Source of the DNA: Gordionus sp. m RMFG-2023
Taxonomy: Eukaryota; Nematomorpha; Gordioida; Chordodea; Parachordodidae
Reading direction: 5' to 3'
Assembly (NCBI RefSeq): GCF_954871325.1
Contig: NC_088776.1
Span: forward strand, 49,618,569-49,682,568
Length of the DNA: 64,000 nt
The notes under the pieces are model-generated. The model saw only the letters and a program-made list of their open reading frames with translations, was not told the DNA's origin and did no database searches. Positions 28,001 to 37,976 of the stretch are shown here, one piece after another (within the stretch, counting starts at the first letter, position 1; each line of letters starts with the position of its first letter). The position numbers and the translations under genes are program-made.

Positions 28001-31000
28001 TTTTATTACCCCTAGAGGTTGTCGCCTCCTTATGGATTTTCAGGCGTCTGAAGGTGGACGCATCTCTGGTTGTGCGTCCTCTCGAAAGGGCCGATCTAGT
28101 ACGATTTTGGTTTCTTTGGCTCCCTTATACTGCTCTAGATAAGATAGGTCTTTAGCTTTAGCTGTCTGCCAATTCCAGTATATTACGAGGGGAGTGTTCT
28201 TAATCGTGCTATCATGGCGACACAACAAATATGCATGTCGGCATGCATGCATTTAACCATCTTGCAGGTATGCTTTAATTCTTTACGATCTCTTTCGTTT
28301 GATCGGCATTTCAGCTCTCTCAGGTTACTTGAGCCCCTTCCATAGATTTATGAGTTTTCGGACCTTGTCAGTGTGCGTCAATGGCACAATTTGAGCGGAA
28401 GTTACCATTATGACAGTGCTAGCTGTAAACGCGTTCGCGGAGTTACTTAGTGGGGTAATCGTGTACGTCATAGAGCGCGAGTCTCGACGGACGCTGGTAG
28501 AGTCGTTGGAGCGGTTTTCGAGTCTACACTTAGAGTTTACACTTAACGAGAGGGCTGTAATAGCTGTTATGAATAGGGCAATGCGATCTGGCGGGCCAGG
28601 AGCAATAGGGTTCTCTCCTTGTTCATTTATTGGTAGGCACGGTGCCCGATGTTTCGGGTGTTAATAAGTTTTGTAAGGGAGCCTCCATCTGGCTCCCCTT
28701 TTTGGAAGATTGTTAGACCATTAAAACTTTTGGTATATTGGATAATGCCAAAGTAAAATAATAAGAATAACCTATTGGCAGCTTTGACAGCTCCGAGGAG
28801 AAGATGGTATCTTTTGATTGATATATCAACGATACTTTAAATTAAATATTAATTATCATGGCAGCAGACCAGTCTTTTACCAATAATAATGCAAATTTTT
28901 TAAAAAAAAACTAGAACAATAATTGAAGTGGTCGAAGAAAATAAAATGTATCAAGATCAAAATTAGATTAATAATTTAAATCTATATCTTGAACTGTAAG
29001 TTTAGATATGCTACATACAGTTTAAACGTGACATAACAATTTTAACTTCATTAAAAGTACATAGGTTTTGTATTGTCGAGTTTAAGAATGCCATATTTTT
29101 AATGAATTGTTGATTAGTTAAAATTCTTACGTTTTTAGATTTTCTAAATATTTTTTAAAAATATATTTAAAATAAAATACCTTAGATAACCATTATAAAT
29201 AATCCGTACTTAGTCTTTAAATAAATATATAGGCGCTAGCAAATATTCAAGATATTTTGGATTATTTCAACTCAAGCATAGAAAGAAAACACAAAATGTA
29301 TAATAAAGATAGGAGCAGGCCTTATCAGTGTATGTCGCATTTATCACCAAAATATGAGTATAAAATGTTGACTACTAAATAGACAATATGTGGTGTAGTG
29401 TAGGTAACATTGTTAAACGGCTATGTTTAATCAATTTTTACAGCGGCTAAATTAAGATTTTAGATAAAATAATATTACATAAGCCTCGAGATTACGCCAA
29501 TAAATTTCCAAACCTTTCTGCTATCCATGAACAATCTTTAGGCTTGTATAAGATTCTTTTGGGCTAAAATCATGAGTTTATCATTTTTAAAATCGGCGAA
29601 ATCGAACCCTTAAACAACACTCGATTTAGCCACGGCCATAATACAAATTTTATAAAAATAGTACGATAAAGTTTAAAACTTTTAAATATTATCTCTTTTC
29701 TACACATTTATTTTACTTTAAAATCAATGCACATTTTTTTTATAGGGATTACATCTATCTGGCAATCAGCAGTGGTAAGACAAAAATACCTTATTAATTT
29801 TATCTTGTTTCGTTATAAAAAAAAAGAAGTTGATAGCCCAATAAACGAACGAAAAGAAAAACATTTCCTGACGAAAATTGCCGAACTCGAAATGGAACTC
29901 GGTCTGAAAGAAAGCTTCTCGAACGAAGTAGAAAGCAAGTTGGTAGAATTCAGGAGACAGTTAGGGGATCGACAATTAGCGCTAGCGCATTCCTTAGTCC
30001 ATTGTTTCGATGATAAAGGTTATTTTTTTAATAAAAATATGTTATAGTGGTGGAATCAAGATTGCAAATGATTTGAATTTAAAATCAAATTTATTAGTGT
30101 TTTATTCATCTTTGAACCGGCCCGAAATTTAAAAAAATTTCAATGCATTCTTATGCTAGTTAAATTAAATATATTCCTCTAATTGTTTTATCCTAATCCC
30201 AGGAAGGTTTTCTAATTATCTTTTTATTTTGATAAAAGAAGAGAAAAAAAAATTGTTTTCGACTATCGATCATGACTGATACTTTCACAAATTGTATACA
30301 TAGGGCAATAATAATATTTTATATAAATATTTCTTCACCCCCCTACCCTACAAATTAGTTACACGCTTCCTTTTACCTCAATTCTTTGAATTATTAGATT
30401 CTCTTAAAATTTGATCTCTCCAAATCTTTCTAATGACCCTCTACAATTACAAATAGAATAATCTTTAAAGCATATTCATTATTAAATACTTTAAAATTTC
30501 AAGTTTTTGGATCATAGATTTGGTAGCCGATAGATATCCTTTTACCCTTTATTAGCTAGTAAATGTCTAAGCCCCCTTATTGAAATTCCGTTATTCCGTG
30601 TTTACAAAAAAAATTCTCTTAATATATTTTTGACCATTAAACAGTGAATCGGGTTATTATCTAAAACCTCGATTTGCTCTTTCAATAAACAGCTAAAATT
30701 CATAATTGACTCTCCTGCCCCCCCCCCTATCTATGCAAACATGCGACCTGATATAAAAATTGCCTTCTCTGCTTAAGATGATTTTTTACATTTCAAAAAC
30801 TGGAGCCCCATTGTATATCTAGTGGGGGTGGGAACCTAAAACTTTTCCTGTATCGATTCCATACCTCTCTCCCACTATACTCTAACACTGCACCTTAACA
30901 GAATAATGAAAATTTAAATTATTTCTCTTGACTTTTCTGACTAATCCATCCTTATCTTTTTTTTAGCCTTTTATTGAGTAGTCGCATTCACAGAAAATCT

Positions 31001-34000
31001 TACCATCATTTTATTTTCTGGCTAGGTCTATTATATAATTATGTATTATACTATTAAATTAATATATCTCCTCACCCTATATTTTCTTTTTTCTCTATAT
31101 CGTCCCCCGAGAATTAGAAAATTCTATTTCTTGTAATTTTACAGGGGAGAAATTTAAAAAATGAAGTTTCTATTGATTTAAATAGGATGGTTAACCTTGT
31201 ATCGGATTTAATTTAAGTTATTTTATAAATAAATTGGACTTTTTATGTAAATAGAATGGTATAATTATAAAAATTGATTTATTATTTTTAAAAAAAGCCA
31301 TTTTTAACAAAAAATGGATATAGTACAACCTAATTCTCACGCGACGATATATGCTCTTTCTTTTCCTTCCTTCATATTATTTTATTTAATCATCTTAATA
31401 TTAAAATATTTATTTTTATCAAAAAGCTAACTTTGAAAAGTCCCCTACTTTGTCACCTATGCATGAAGAAGTTCAAACACCTATAGATCAAATGTATTCT
31501 ATTTTACACGACTCAGATCTAAAAATGAAACACACTATTGATTTATACGATCAGAAATTAGAAGTTTTAAAAATATTTTATGATTAAGTTAATAATTTTA
31601 AATTCTTATTTTTTTTGGCATTAAAGAAATTGTGGAACTATATATTTTTTTTTGAAGTGCTACATTTATTTTGTATTTTAAGATATTTTTTTTTATATTA
31701 CCTTAAGTATTGATCATTTATTTTGCATTCATTAATTCTTGCCATTGATACTTTTTATAAAAACTAAAAATGTATTTTAAGATATTTTTTTTATATTACC
31801 TTAGTGTTGATGATTTATTTTGCATTCTTTAATTCTTGCCATTGTTACTTTTATACTTTATAAAAACTATAAATTTTCTTTATCATGTGTTAGGTATAAC
31901 AAAAAAGGCATAATATATTTTCCCTGGGGTTTGGCTATAGCAGTTTTATTATTTGCCAAATGCACTACTTTTCCTTATTTAATGTTATTAAATGGCTCGA
32001 TTTAGCCAAAAATAACACAAGCCTTTATATTTCGTTAATAAATGTTCAAACCTTTTATCATCCATGATCAAAATCTCCAGGCTTCCGTTTTTTTTGGCGA
32101 AAATATTGGGTTAGCCGTTTTTTTCAGAATCGAGCCAACACTATCCTTATTGGATTTTTTTTTTGAAAAATTATTACACAACTCTTTTTCAAAAATTAGG
32201 AACGCGAAAAAGAAATTGCTGTCCTAAAAAACCGCATGAGACACAAAGCCGAACAATTAAGGAATCTGGAAAAAAAACTCGTATTTTACCTCGAACAAAC
32301 CTTTAAAACAGCCGTAAGCCAATTTGGTTCCTCACTTTTAGCCTCTCTAAGTCAGAGGGGTCTACTCCCAGAGACGAAAGCTGAAAAAAATATCATCGAT
32401 CACGATATCTGGCCAGTTGATATTGAGGTTTTTTTTACCTTAAAAAACATTATAAATTAAATCGCATATAACTCACAACGATAATATCTCCTAAGCAATT
32501 TTTACTGGAGCGGGTATTCATCTATGCGAACTATAATCATTAATATAAAAGATGCACCGATACCTGGCTAACAAATGATCCATATTAGCTTATAATTTTA
32601 ATTTTTGCCAGCATCATTATTTGAAAATCTTCATATTGGAGTGTAGCATATGCAAGAAATAATGAAAAGATATTTCTGGTGGCCTAGGGTACTCATAGAT
32701 GTAAAAAAAAAATTTTTTTAATTACAAGGAGTATAGAAAACGCATCATTATTTCCCCAATTAAAGGTTCAATACTGCGATATCCACATTAACCCTGGTTT
32801 AGATGATTTTACTGATGTATTTGTACCCATTAGTTCCTATGGATTTGTTTAATCATATAAATGGAAAGGTTATAAAATTTTTGGGAAATTAGGATGTCCG
32901 AAAGAGATAGTAACAGATAATGGATCAGCGTTTCGATCTTTGGGATACGGAAGATATCTAGACTAGAAGGGGTTAAAGCATATATTAACTTACCATCCAT
33001 ATTCTAAAGGGGAAGCCGAACATATGGTAAGAACAGCCAAAGAGACAATTCACAAAATAAAGTGTTGGATGTGAGTTATAATTTTTAACTAAAGGAATGT
33101 TCTTCACCGTTATACCGAAAAGATTCCTGCAGAAGTGGTGTTAGAGCGAGTCTTGCATTGGAGATGGGACATCCTGATAAAATTAGAGAAGATAGTACAC
33201 ATGCGCGAGAGGGACATTAAAGATGTATGGAAGTAGGAATTTATTTATGTAAAGTGGAAACAAGGAATGGTGATAGAGCGGATATCAAATGAGTTATGGA
33301 ATATTTCGATAGATGGTAAATTATGGCCCATATTAATCAACAGAAATTATAAAAGATAAAACTGTTAAACATTTAACGGTGTATTTACTCATTATATTAA
33401 TTTAAAGTTTATAGAATTATATTAATTTACCCCCCCCCCCATATATATTTCCCTAACATATGTATTATATACAAGTCCCAATCTCCATAGTTCCAATCTA
33501 TGCAATACATATTTATTTAGCCAGTGATTTTAATGGAGTATGTTTAAGAAATACACTTAGAGATCTCTATTTTATATTTAGACACATCTTAAGTGTTTCT
33601 ACTCTTGATTAACATTTAAAATGTTGTAAGTGGTTACTAATTTAAAATAATTTTAGTAATGACTTATAAATTTAAAAAATATACACCCTGGAGATGTATA
33701 TAATAGTTATTATTATTATTATTATAAAATATTATCACCTTACTTAGATAATATCGTCACTTCAAGATATGATGTATAAGGTGATAATAAAGATGCCATT
33801 AATTTTTGTATGATAATGATAAAAATTGATTTATATAAACTACCGGCCATAAATGATTGCTCACCTTGCATTTTCTTAACATTTTTCTTAAAATAAGACA
33901 AATAACACACAATATGAGGTTTATCAAATTTATTTATAAGTTTACAAATTATTGCATAAAATTACAAAAAATAAAAGACAGCATTAATTAAGATCAAAGT

Positions 34001-36713
34001 TTGGTCTCATCAATATGACCACCTTAAGTTATTAATTTTTTATGTAAAAATGCAGGGTGGGCAGTCATTTATGCCCGGTAGTGTTTATAGTTTTTTGTGA
34101 ATATGATTGCACATATCTTTTTAGATATAAAAAAAATTAAGTATACGATCATCATAATTTGAATTTATATTATTCTACATATTCGACTTCATGAATATAA
34201 ATTGACAACTTCAATTCTTACACTAATAAATCTATTTATCCATTGAGACCTTTATACCATATATTATTTATTCTTTTATTATATTGTTGATTCCTCTTAC
34301 CTGAAAAAAATTAGAACTTATATTAGATATCAATAAAAGTATTAATGATAAAATTAAAAAAACTTCATTTATTAAACACGTTAAATAAACGGCTATGAAA
34401 ATCATATCATGTTGAATTATCCCCTGGTTTTGGGAGATATCTTTAAAAACTATTTACTGCAATTTTTTGTTCTCTTTTATTTCCAAATTTTGATAAAGTA
34501 TTGATTTTAAGAACATTTAAAATTACTTAATTGATCCCAGTGGGCAGACTTACTAGAATTATAAGCTATGATATATGTTTGTTTGTGGTATATAGACAGT
34601 TTACACTAGTATTTTTGGCTTGATTATTGTAGACTATAGGGTTTTTTCTACTTTTAATCTAAATAGAGTTAGTCTCATAATATAGGTCTCTAAACACCAT
34701 TTAATCTGAAAAGAACCAAATTTATTTTTAAATTTTCAACATATTCTTTTTTCTTGCCAGAAATATTTATGGAGTGGTCCTATAACTCACATTCTAAACG
34801 AAACTTTAACGGATGAATTTTTTGATCATCTAACATCCTTGCACCCTATATCTAAACGAAACAATAGCTCAATTCAATCCACAAATCTTAAAAAAGCATC
34901 TCAAGATATGGATGAGATTGGTTTAGATTTCAACGATAACAGCCGTATATGGAGTCAAGATACCATGGCTGTTGGATATAGGTAGGTTATTATACCTATT
35001 TTTTAATCAACAGTCGGATAATTTCCATTTTTATTCGATTTAAATTTAGAGACGTATTTTTTATATTTACAGGCATTAATTTCAATTGATAGCTTTCTTA
35101 TCTTTAAAATCTTACAATTTATACATACCTATTAATTAATATCCCGAGTTAAGATAAGGATATTAATGAGTTGATTATGAATAATATATTAATTTCATTC
35201 TTATTAATACTTATATTATACATTATACAAAATTTAGTATATGACATATATATTTAAAGAGACATTCCCCCTACTGAAGCTATAGACCAAGAAAATATTC
35301 TGAAGGATTATTCCTCTGCTGTATCCTTCACCTTATCCCAATATAATGATTTCCCCTTAAATAGTGTAATTCATGATTATTATTTAAAGCTAACTAATTA
35401 ATGAGTTCGTTTGTAAATTATCTCAAGACTTATAATAAAAACTTGCCTTTTTTTTAATTATGTTACTTTCGTTGTTTTAAACAGATTTTAAAGTCTGGCC
35501 AGAAGTCTATCTAGCATAATTTTAATTAATTAGGTTATAGTTAAGTTCTCGCTTTTGGTAACTCTGTCTGTCTCATTCATCATATTTTGTTATACTATAC
35601 TTTAACGCTATAACTACTAAACATACTTAACCTTCACCCAAAATTTTATGTCTACTTGGATATTAACTCGAGGTTTTACTGCACTTTCATTTTGTCGTGA
35701 AGAATATAGAAATAAGTTCTAATTATGAATCATTTAAATTAATGTGTAACTAACTATAATTAAAGATCGAATTTATATCATGTTACACGTTATATTGTTA
35801 AGACAATGATTAGAGACAACAAGCGTTCATCGTCCGTCGCCTCCTCGACATTTAATTCGTCAAGTTGTTGCTACGGACCTCCGCCACTTTTCCCCGAAAC
35901 TTCCGAACTCGAATATTTGCGAAAAATTATCTACGAATACATTATGGGACATGAGCCTCTGGTTATAATTTTCGATATTATTATATTTTCTAAAATAACT
36001 TCCCGATCAACTTTTAGATTCTTGTATCTCCCTCAAATTTATATATATTAGGTTTTGATATTTCTGATATTTATTGTCTTTTCCTGCTGCTTACGCGCCT
36101 GAAATGGTTTATAACCATTAAAATAAATCTCAAAAAATATTTTTTAAAAAACATTATCTATGAATTTATAAAAAAAAAATCATGTTTAATCGGTATTATT
36201 TACATAACCAAACCTGCCTTTAAATGTTGTATTATTATTTTTAGTATCAGCTAAAAAAAAAGTAGTATTGGTGCATCTCTTACATAATGCAATAATCAAA
36301 ATGATAATGTTTTAACTTAAAAACATAGTTTAGCATAAATACTGAGTAAAAAAACATGTCAAAATATCAGCAGGTTTTTTTAGTATTAACGATTTAAACA
36401 TGAGCGTTGTTATACAGTGTGCTACTCAAGGTTATAATACCTTAGAAAATCATAATATAGGGAACAAATTAGTATATGAGTAAAATTTAAAATAGATAAA
36501 GATAAAACTACATTATTGTTAAAACGATAAATTAAGACAATGTTAAAAGTAATATCGGCGATATTGAAGTTTCCAGATGACAAACGACTCAAAATTATCG
36601 AAAAAGAGAAATCAAAAAATTCCAGCTACAATGTAAAATCATATTTTAATATATTTGGCATCAAATCTAATTGTAAATTCGTCGGCTTTTGGAAAGCTTT
36701 TTATGGTATTTAA
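10002..36713 (+). CDS. GOLGA4: Golgin-245/GOLGA4 homologue, GRIP-domain trans-Golgi golgin, about 26 exons
   Basis: Exons: 10002-10088, 14021-14284, 15220-15378, 18011-18058, 18244-18399, 18877-18970, 20271-20389, 21700-21853, 22724-22887, 23183-23430, 23672-23930, 24104-24222, 24378-24912, 24977-25095, 26025-26229, 26357-26454, 26972-27023, 27088-27151, 27294-27353, 29746 (or 29830)-30018, 31427-31563, 32200-32427, 34761-34981, 35260-35365, 35803-35961, 36537-36713. All joins keep phase and give about 1,405-1,435 residues; vertebrate golgin-245 has about 2,200. The start MFKNLKKKLEES matches the family's MFKKLKQKI. Exon 2 is Ser/Pro/Asn-rich. Exons 3-5 carry YRGRYSEVTHAYKVLEKE and QDKSLRKI, a block conserved in golgin-245. 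The middle is coiled coil. The C-terminus SELEYLRKIIYEYIMG, then LKVISAILKFPDD, is the GRIP domain, which binds Arl1-GTP. In mammals the N-terminal tip binds TBC1D23 to capture endosomal vesicles. Least sure: starts of exons 2, 8 and 20. Confidence 0.88.
11597..11827 (+). pseudogene. Mutator-like (MULE) transposase remnant in golgin intron 1
   Basis: A 76-codon frame contains NQCEGWKHRFSNLVG, then PIWVLIKKMECEV. The EGW..RF..LVG...IW..I pattern is the C-terminal block of MULE/FLYWCH-associated transposases. It lacks the catalytic core and stands alone, and a real start codon is doubtful. Family call from memory of the motif. Confidence 0.5.
12694..12905. repeat. Near-perfect inverted repeat (hairpin) in golgin intron 1
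   Basis: The left arm 12694-12780 and right arm 12816-12905 are reverse complements with few mismatches around a 35-bp spacer; the inner core is CATCCATATAAAA...TTTTGTTTGCAAAAATAATT. No clear target-site copies were found at the edges. It could be a MITE-type insertion. Its transcript would fold into a long hairpin. Confidence 0.7.
13463..13642. repeat. Short inverted-repeat element family A, copy 2
   Basis: This is the best-preserved pair of ends in the family: TTGTTAAATGGCACGATTT at the left and AAATCGAGTCGTTTAACAA at the right, reverse complements with a few mismatches. The interior shares blocks with the copies at 2124, 29410 and 31984. It lies about 380 bp before golgin exon 2. Confidence 0.65.
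15640..17455. mobile_element. Gag-like retroelement fossil arranged as a large inverted repeat, golgin intron 3
   Basis: Arms about 15758-16492 (minus) and 16713-17455 (plus) are reverse complements around a unique spacer of about 220 bp. Each arm carries the same Gag-like segment with a CX2CX4HX4C zinc knuckle (CYLCQSRDHLQDRC) and a basic RRPRRQ stretch, so frames appear on both strands. The outer 110 bp (with CACGCGTTGTTTTTTTT) occurs a third time at 15640-15758. No polymerase or LTR pair was seen. The two arms differ little, so the inversion looks young compared with other fossils here. Class uncertain beyond a retroelement with a Gag-type nucleocapsid. Confidence 0.65.
19468..19715. repeat. 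Small AT-rich element with CCCGGGCCAGGC-type blocks, golgin intron 6
   Basis: Contains CTGCAGGGTAGGACG, CCCGGGCCAGGC and GGCCGGGCCGTGCATACAGTACC, GC-rich islands in an A/T background. Related words occur at 25326-25454 (GGCCCGGGTATAT, GCCCAGGCTCGGGTATAT). Probably a non-autonomous element; edges are not certain. Confidence 0.35.
19759..20052 (-). CDS. Unassigned minus-strand frame in golgin intron 6
   Basis: A 97-codon frame with a basic N-terminal half (KKRRVKIIYKFHIKKKER) and an acidic middle (NDDEEDKEINVEN). I recognise no family. It may be a remnant of a transposon protein or chance. No promoter, intron or neighbour supports it as a gene, and golgin exon 7 follows 220 bp away on the other strand. 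Confidence 0.2.
   Translation of the reverse strand: MISVKRILFETCMKKRRVKIIYKFHIKKKERNTLEAIHKGHVTPLSVQEVLNVTNDDEEDKEINVENISDNITNNIDHIKANNNLLVNQIIDHICQP
20752..21531. mobile_element. 780-bp hAT-type element with perfect 8-bp target-site copies, golgin intron 7
   Basis: The element begins CAGGGTTGTGCATTTGACC and ends GGTCAATTGACCGACTTGCCAACCCTG. Both sides are flanked by CTCTAAAT (20744-20751 and 21532-21539), an 8-bp duplication as hAT elements make. Sub-terminal palindromic words TTGACCGGTCAAATA and GGTCAATTGACC repeat at both ends. A minus-strand frame at 21118-21366 (82 codons, ending LNFVHPAH) may be a scrap of transposase. It is too short for a full transposase, so a non-autonomous derivative. 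Confidence 0.8.
24412..24890 (+). repeat. Three tandem coiled-coil repeats inside golgin exon 13
   Basis: The exon (24378-24912) contains three in-frame copies starting near 24412, 24574 and 24730, spaced 162 and 156 bases (54 and 52 codons). Each reads like KDSLIKDLSNEL, then LKS, KLKS and QLELLRANTE. Nucleotide identity is high, so the duplications look recent for this gene. The large open frame on the opposite strand (24519-24923) is a by-product of this repeat. Confidence 0.85.
25326..25454. repeat. 130-bp MITE-like element, golgin intron 14
   Basis: Ends AGAGACCTGTAGA and TCTGCAGGTCTCT are inverted repeats differing at one base. The interior carries GGCCCGGGTATAT and CCCAGGCTCGGGTATAT, related to the element at 19468. 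No coding capacity. Confidence 0.5.
26455..26971 (+). other. Probable GC-AG intron 16 of golgin-245
   Basis: Exon 16 reads to ENLTIESI and then AG|GCAATA; in frame it would hit a stop (AGGCAATAA). No GT in the right phase lies nearby. Splicing from AG|GC to the acceptor before G-TTT-AAA-GAT restores an arginine and continues FKDDEVASVRDSILDQ, which then joins exon 18 in phase. AG|GCAA is the usual form of the minor GC-AG donor. The acceptor has a weak pyrimidine tract. Confidence 0.65.
27975..28740. other. GC-richer island with prokaryote-like features in golgin intron 19
   Basis: Base composition changes sharply from the flanking A/T and back. There are frames on both strands: minus 28040-28252 (70 codons, IYWNWQTAKAKDLSYLEQYK) and plus 28410-28664 (84 codons, LVESLERFSSLHLEFTLNER). 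A long minus-strand frame without an early ATG runs across about 28655-28335 (SRSMTYTITPLSNSANAF). Shine-Dalgarno-like AAGGAGG occurs on the minus strand near 28030. A GC hairpin followed by T's lies at 28677-28705. I recognise no protein. It could be a captured bacterial, plasmid or phage fragment, an assembly contaminant, or an unknown element. Which strand codes is unresolved. Confidence 0.45.
28677..28705 (+). terminator. Rho-independent-terminator-like hairpin
   Basis: GGGAGCC (28677-28683), a 7-base loop, GGCTCCC (28691-28697), then CTTTTT. It starts 13 bases after the stop of the plus-strand frame 28410-28664. The fold is plain in the sequence. A bacterial function here is only inferred and would not apply in an animal nucleus. 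Confidence 0.45.
29410..29618. repeat. Short inverted-repeat element family A, copy 3
   Basis: Starts TTGTTAAACGGCTATGTTTAATC and ends GAACCCTTAAACAA. The interior shares AAGCCTCGAGATTACGCC and AATAAATTTCCAAACC with the other copies. It lies 130 bp before golgin exon 20. Confidence 0.55.
30019..31426. other. Golgin intron 20, no element identified
   Basis: A 1.4-kb intron that is somewhat richer in C (poly-C tract near 30718, CACCCCCCTACCC near 30337) than other introns. I found no frame, repeat pair or transposon edge in it. Confidence 0.4.
31984..32138. repeat. Short inverted-repeat element family A, copy 4
   Basis: Starts GTTATTAAATGGCTCGATTTAGCC, with interior AATAAATGTTCAAACC and ATCCATGATCAAAATCTCCAGGC. 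The right end is eroded (TTAGCCGTTTTTTTC). It sits directly before golgin exon 22. Confidence 0.45.
32640..33370 (+). mobile_element. Fossil retroelement integrase segment in golgin intron 22
   Basis: Plus-strand reading shows RYFWWPR (zinc-binding region), VTDNGSAFRS (second catalytic Asp region) and YHPYSKGEAEHMVRTAKETI (third catalytic region), in the order of a Ty3/Gypsy-type integrase. No LTRs were found near it. Old and broken in several places. Confidence 0.6.
35803..36713 (+). other. GRIP domain of golgin-245 (exons 25 and 26)
   Basis: Exon 25 carries a Ser/Pro linker, then LFPETSELEYLRKIIYEYIM. Exon 26 carries TMLKVISAILKFPDDKRLKI and a divergent tail ending before TAA at 36711-36713. 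In vertebrate golgin-245 the same stretch reads LFGEPTEFEYLRKVLFEYMM and VITTVLKFPDDQ. The tyrosine in the EYLRK word is the GRIP residue needed for Arl1 binding (family knowledge). The split between the exons fal in the middle of the domain. Confidence 0.9.
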
Positions 36714-37976
36714 TTGACAAATAACTTACATAGTAGTGCATAATTTGGTTAATATATTTTTTTTCAAATTATCTAAAATTAATTTCCTAAAGTTAAAATT
36801 CTATATCCAGAATTGTGTATTATGAGCAATCCTTCGCCGACAAAATTTCATTAATTTAATTTTAATTAATTTTGATAGTTATATTCCAACAAAAATGGAT
36901 TTAAAAGTATTCAACGAGTGCTATAAACTTACAAATTTTAAATGAAATGATTAACTTTTGTGAAAATAAATATTAACGAATCCTGGACACCAATTTTAAA
37001 TAAAAAATTTAAATGTTTAATTAACAGTTTAGTTAATTTTTTGCATATAAAATATAGTTTTTCTATTACATTGATTGGATCAATTTTTTTATGAATATCG
37101 GATCCTTGGTGAAAAACATGGTTACTTTGAATAAAACAACCAAAATATTTTATAAGATTGGCATTTGGAAAATATTCATTTATAGTAAAATAAATTATAA
37201 GTTTGGTATTTATAAAAAAAATAGCATAATTTGTTTCAAAATTTATATTAACTAATAATTTTCCAACATAATTAAGCGATGGTATTGAAAAAAATTCAAG
37301 GCTCCTCAAATCAATTTTTATAGTGAAGGAAAAGTATAAAGCCAATTTTGTTAGTCAATTTTTTAAATATTTATATCAATTATTGAAACGAATTTTATAA
37401 TAATTTATTTTCGAATGAAATTGAATTACAAAATGTGTTATTTATTTATTTTAAAAAAAATTTCAGCTAATATTAGCTTTTAAATTGTGAAAGAATTTTC
37501 AGCATGCCTTAAAATATTTTCTACTTAAACATGCCGTTTTGTTGAACAAGCCTAAGGCCCGATGCAAACTAAAATTGATTTAACTAATATCGACTGGTAG
37601 CATAAATATGCTAAGTCCAAATATTACATTAACAGCTGCTACTATATATTTTTTAAATCATGCAGTTTTCTTTTAGCCTAAATATATATTAAAAAATGCC
37701 CTACTCTTTAGAAATTCTTAAATAAGATTTAGCGAAGCTATTGCTTTAAATAATTTATATTAAGCTCATTAATTTTTTTAAATCGAATTATTTACTGTTC
37801 AAATCCTAAGGTTTAATAAATAAGAACTCACTCTTGTATCACATTCAAATAAGTTATCCAAACCAAAATCTGTAAATATTTAATTAAAACATAATTATTT
37901 ACATATATTCGATTGTTATATATTATAAATTTTACAAATAATTTGTGGAGAAAGGGTATTATTTATAATATTTTGT
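36714..37976. other. Convergent intergenic region, golgin-245 and PCID2 tails
   Basis: 1.26 kb between the two stop codons. A plus-strand AATAAA lies at 36965-36970, about 250 bp after the golgin stop. A minus-strand open frame at 36938-37345 (135 codons, Ile/Phe/Lys-rich, with INEYFPNANLIKYFGCFIQS) has a weak look of a MULE transposase middle, but I would not assign it. Confidence 0.4.

Noticed and set aside
36938-37345. 135-codon minus-strand frame as a gene after PCID2
   Set aside because: Only weak MULE-like words, biased Ile/Phe/Lys composition and no splice or start context; left as unassigned.
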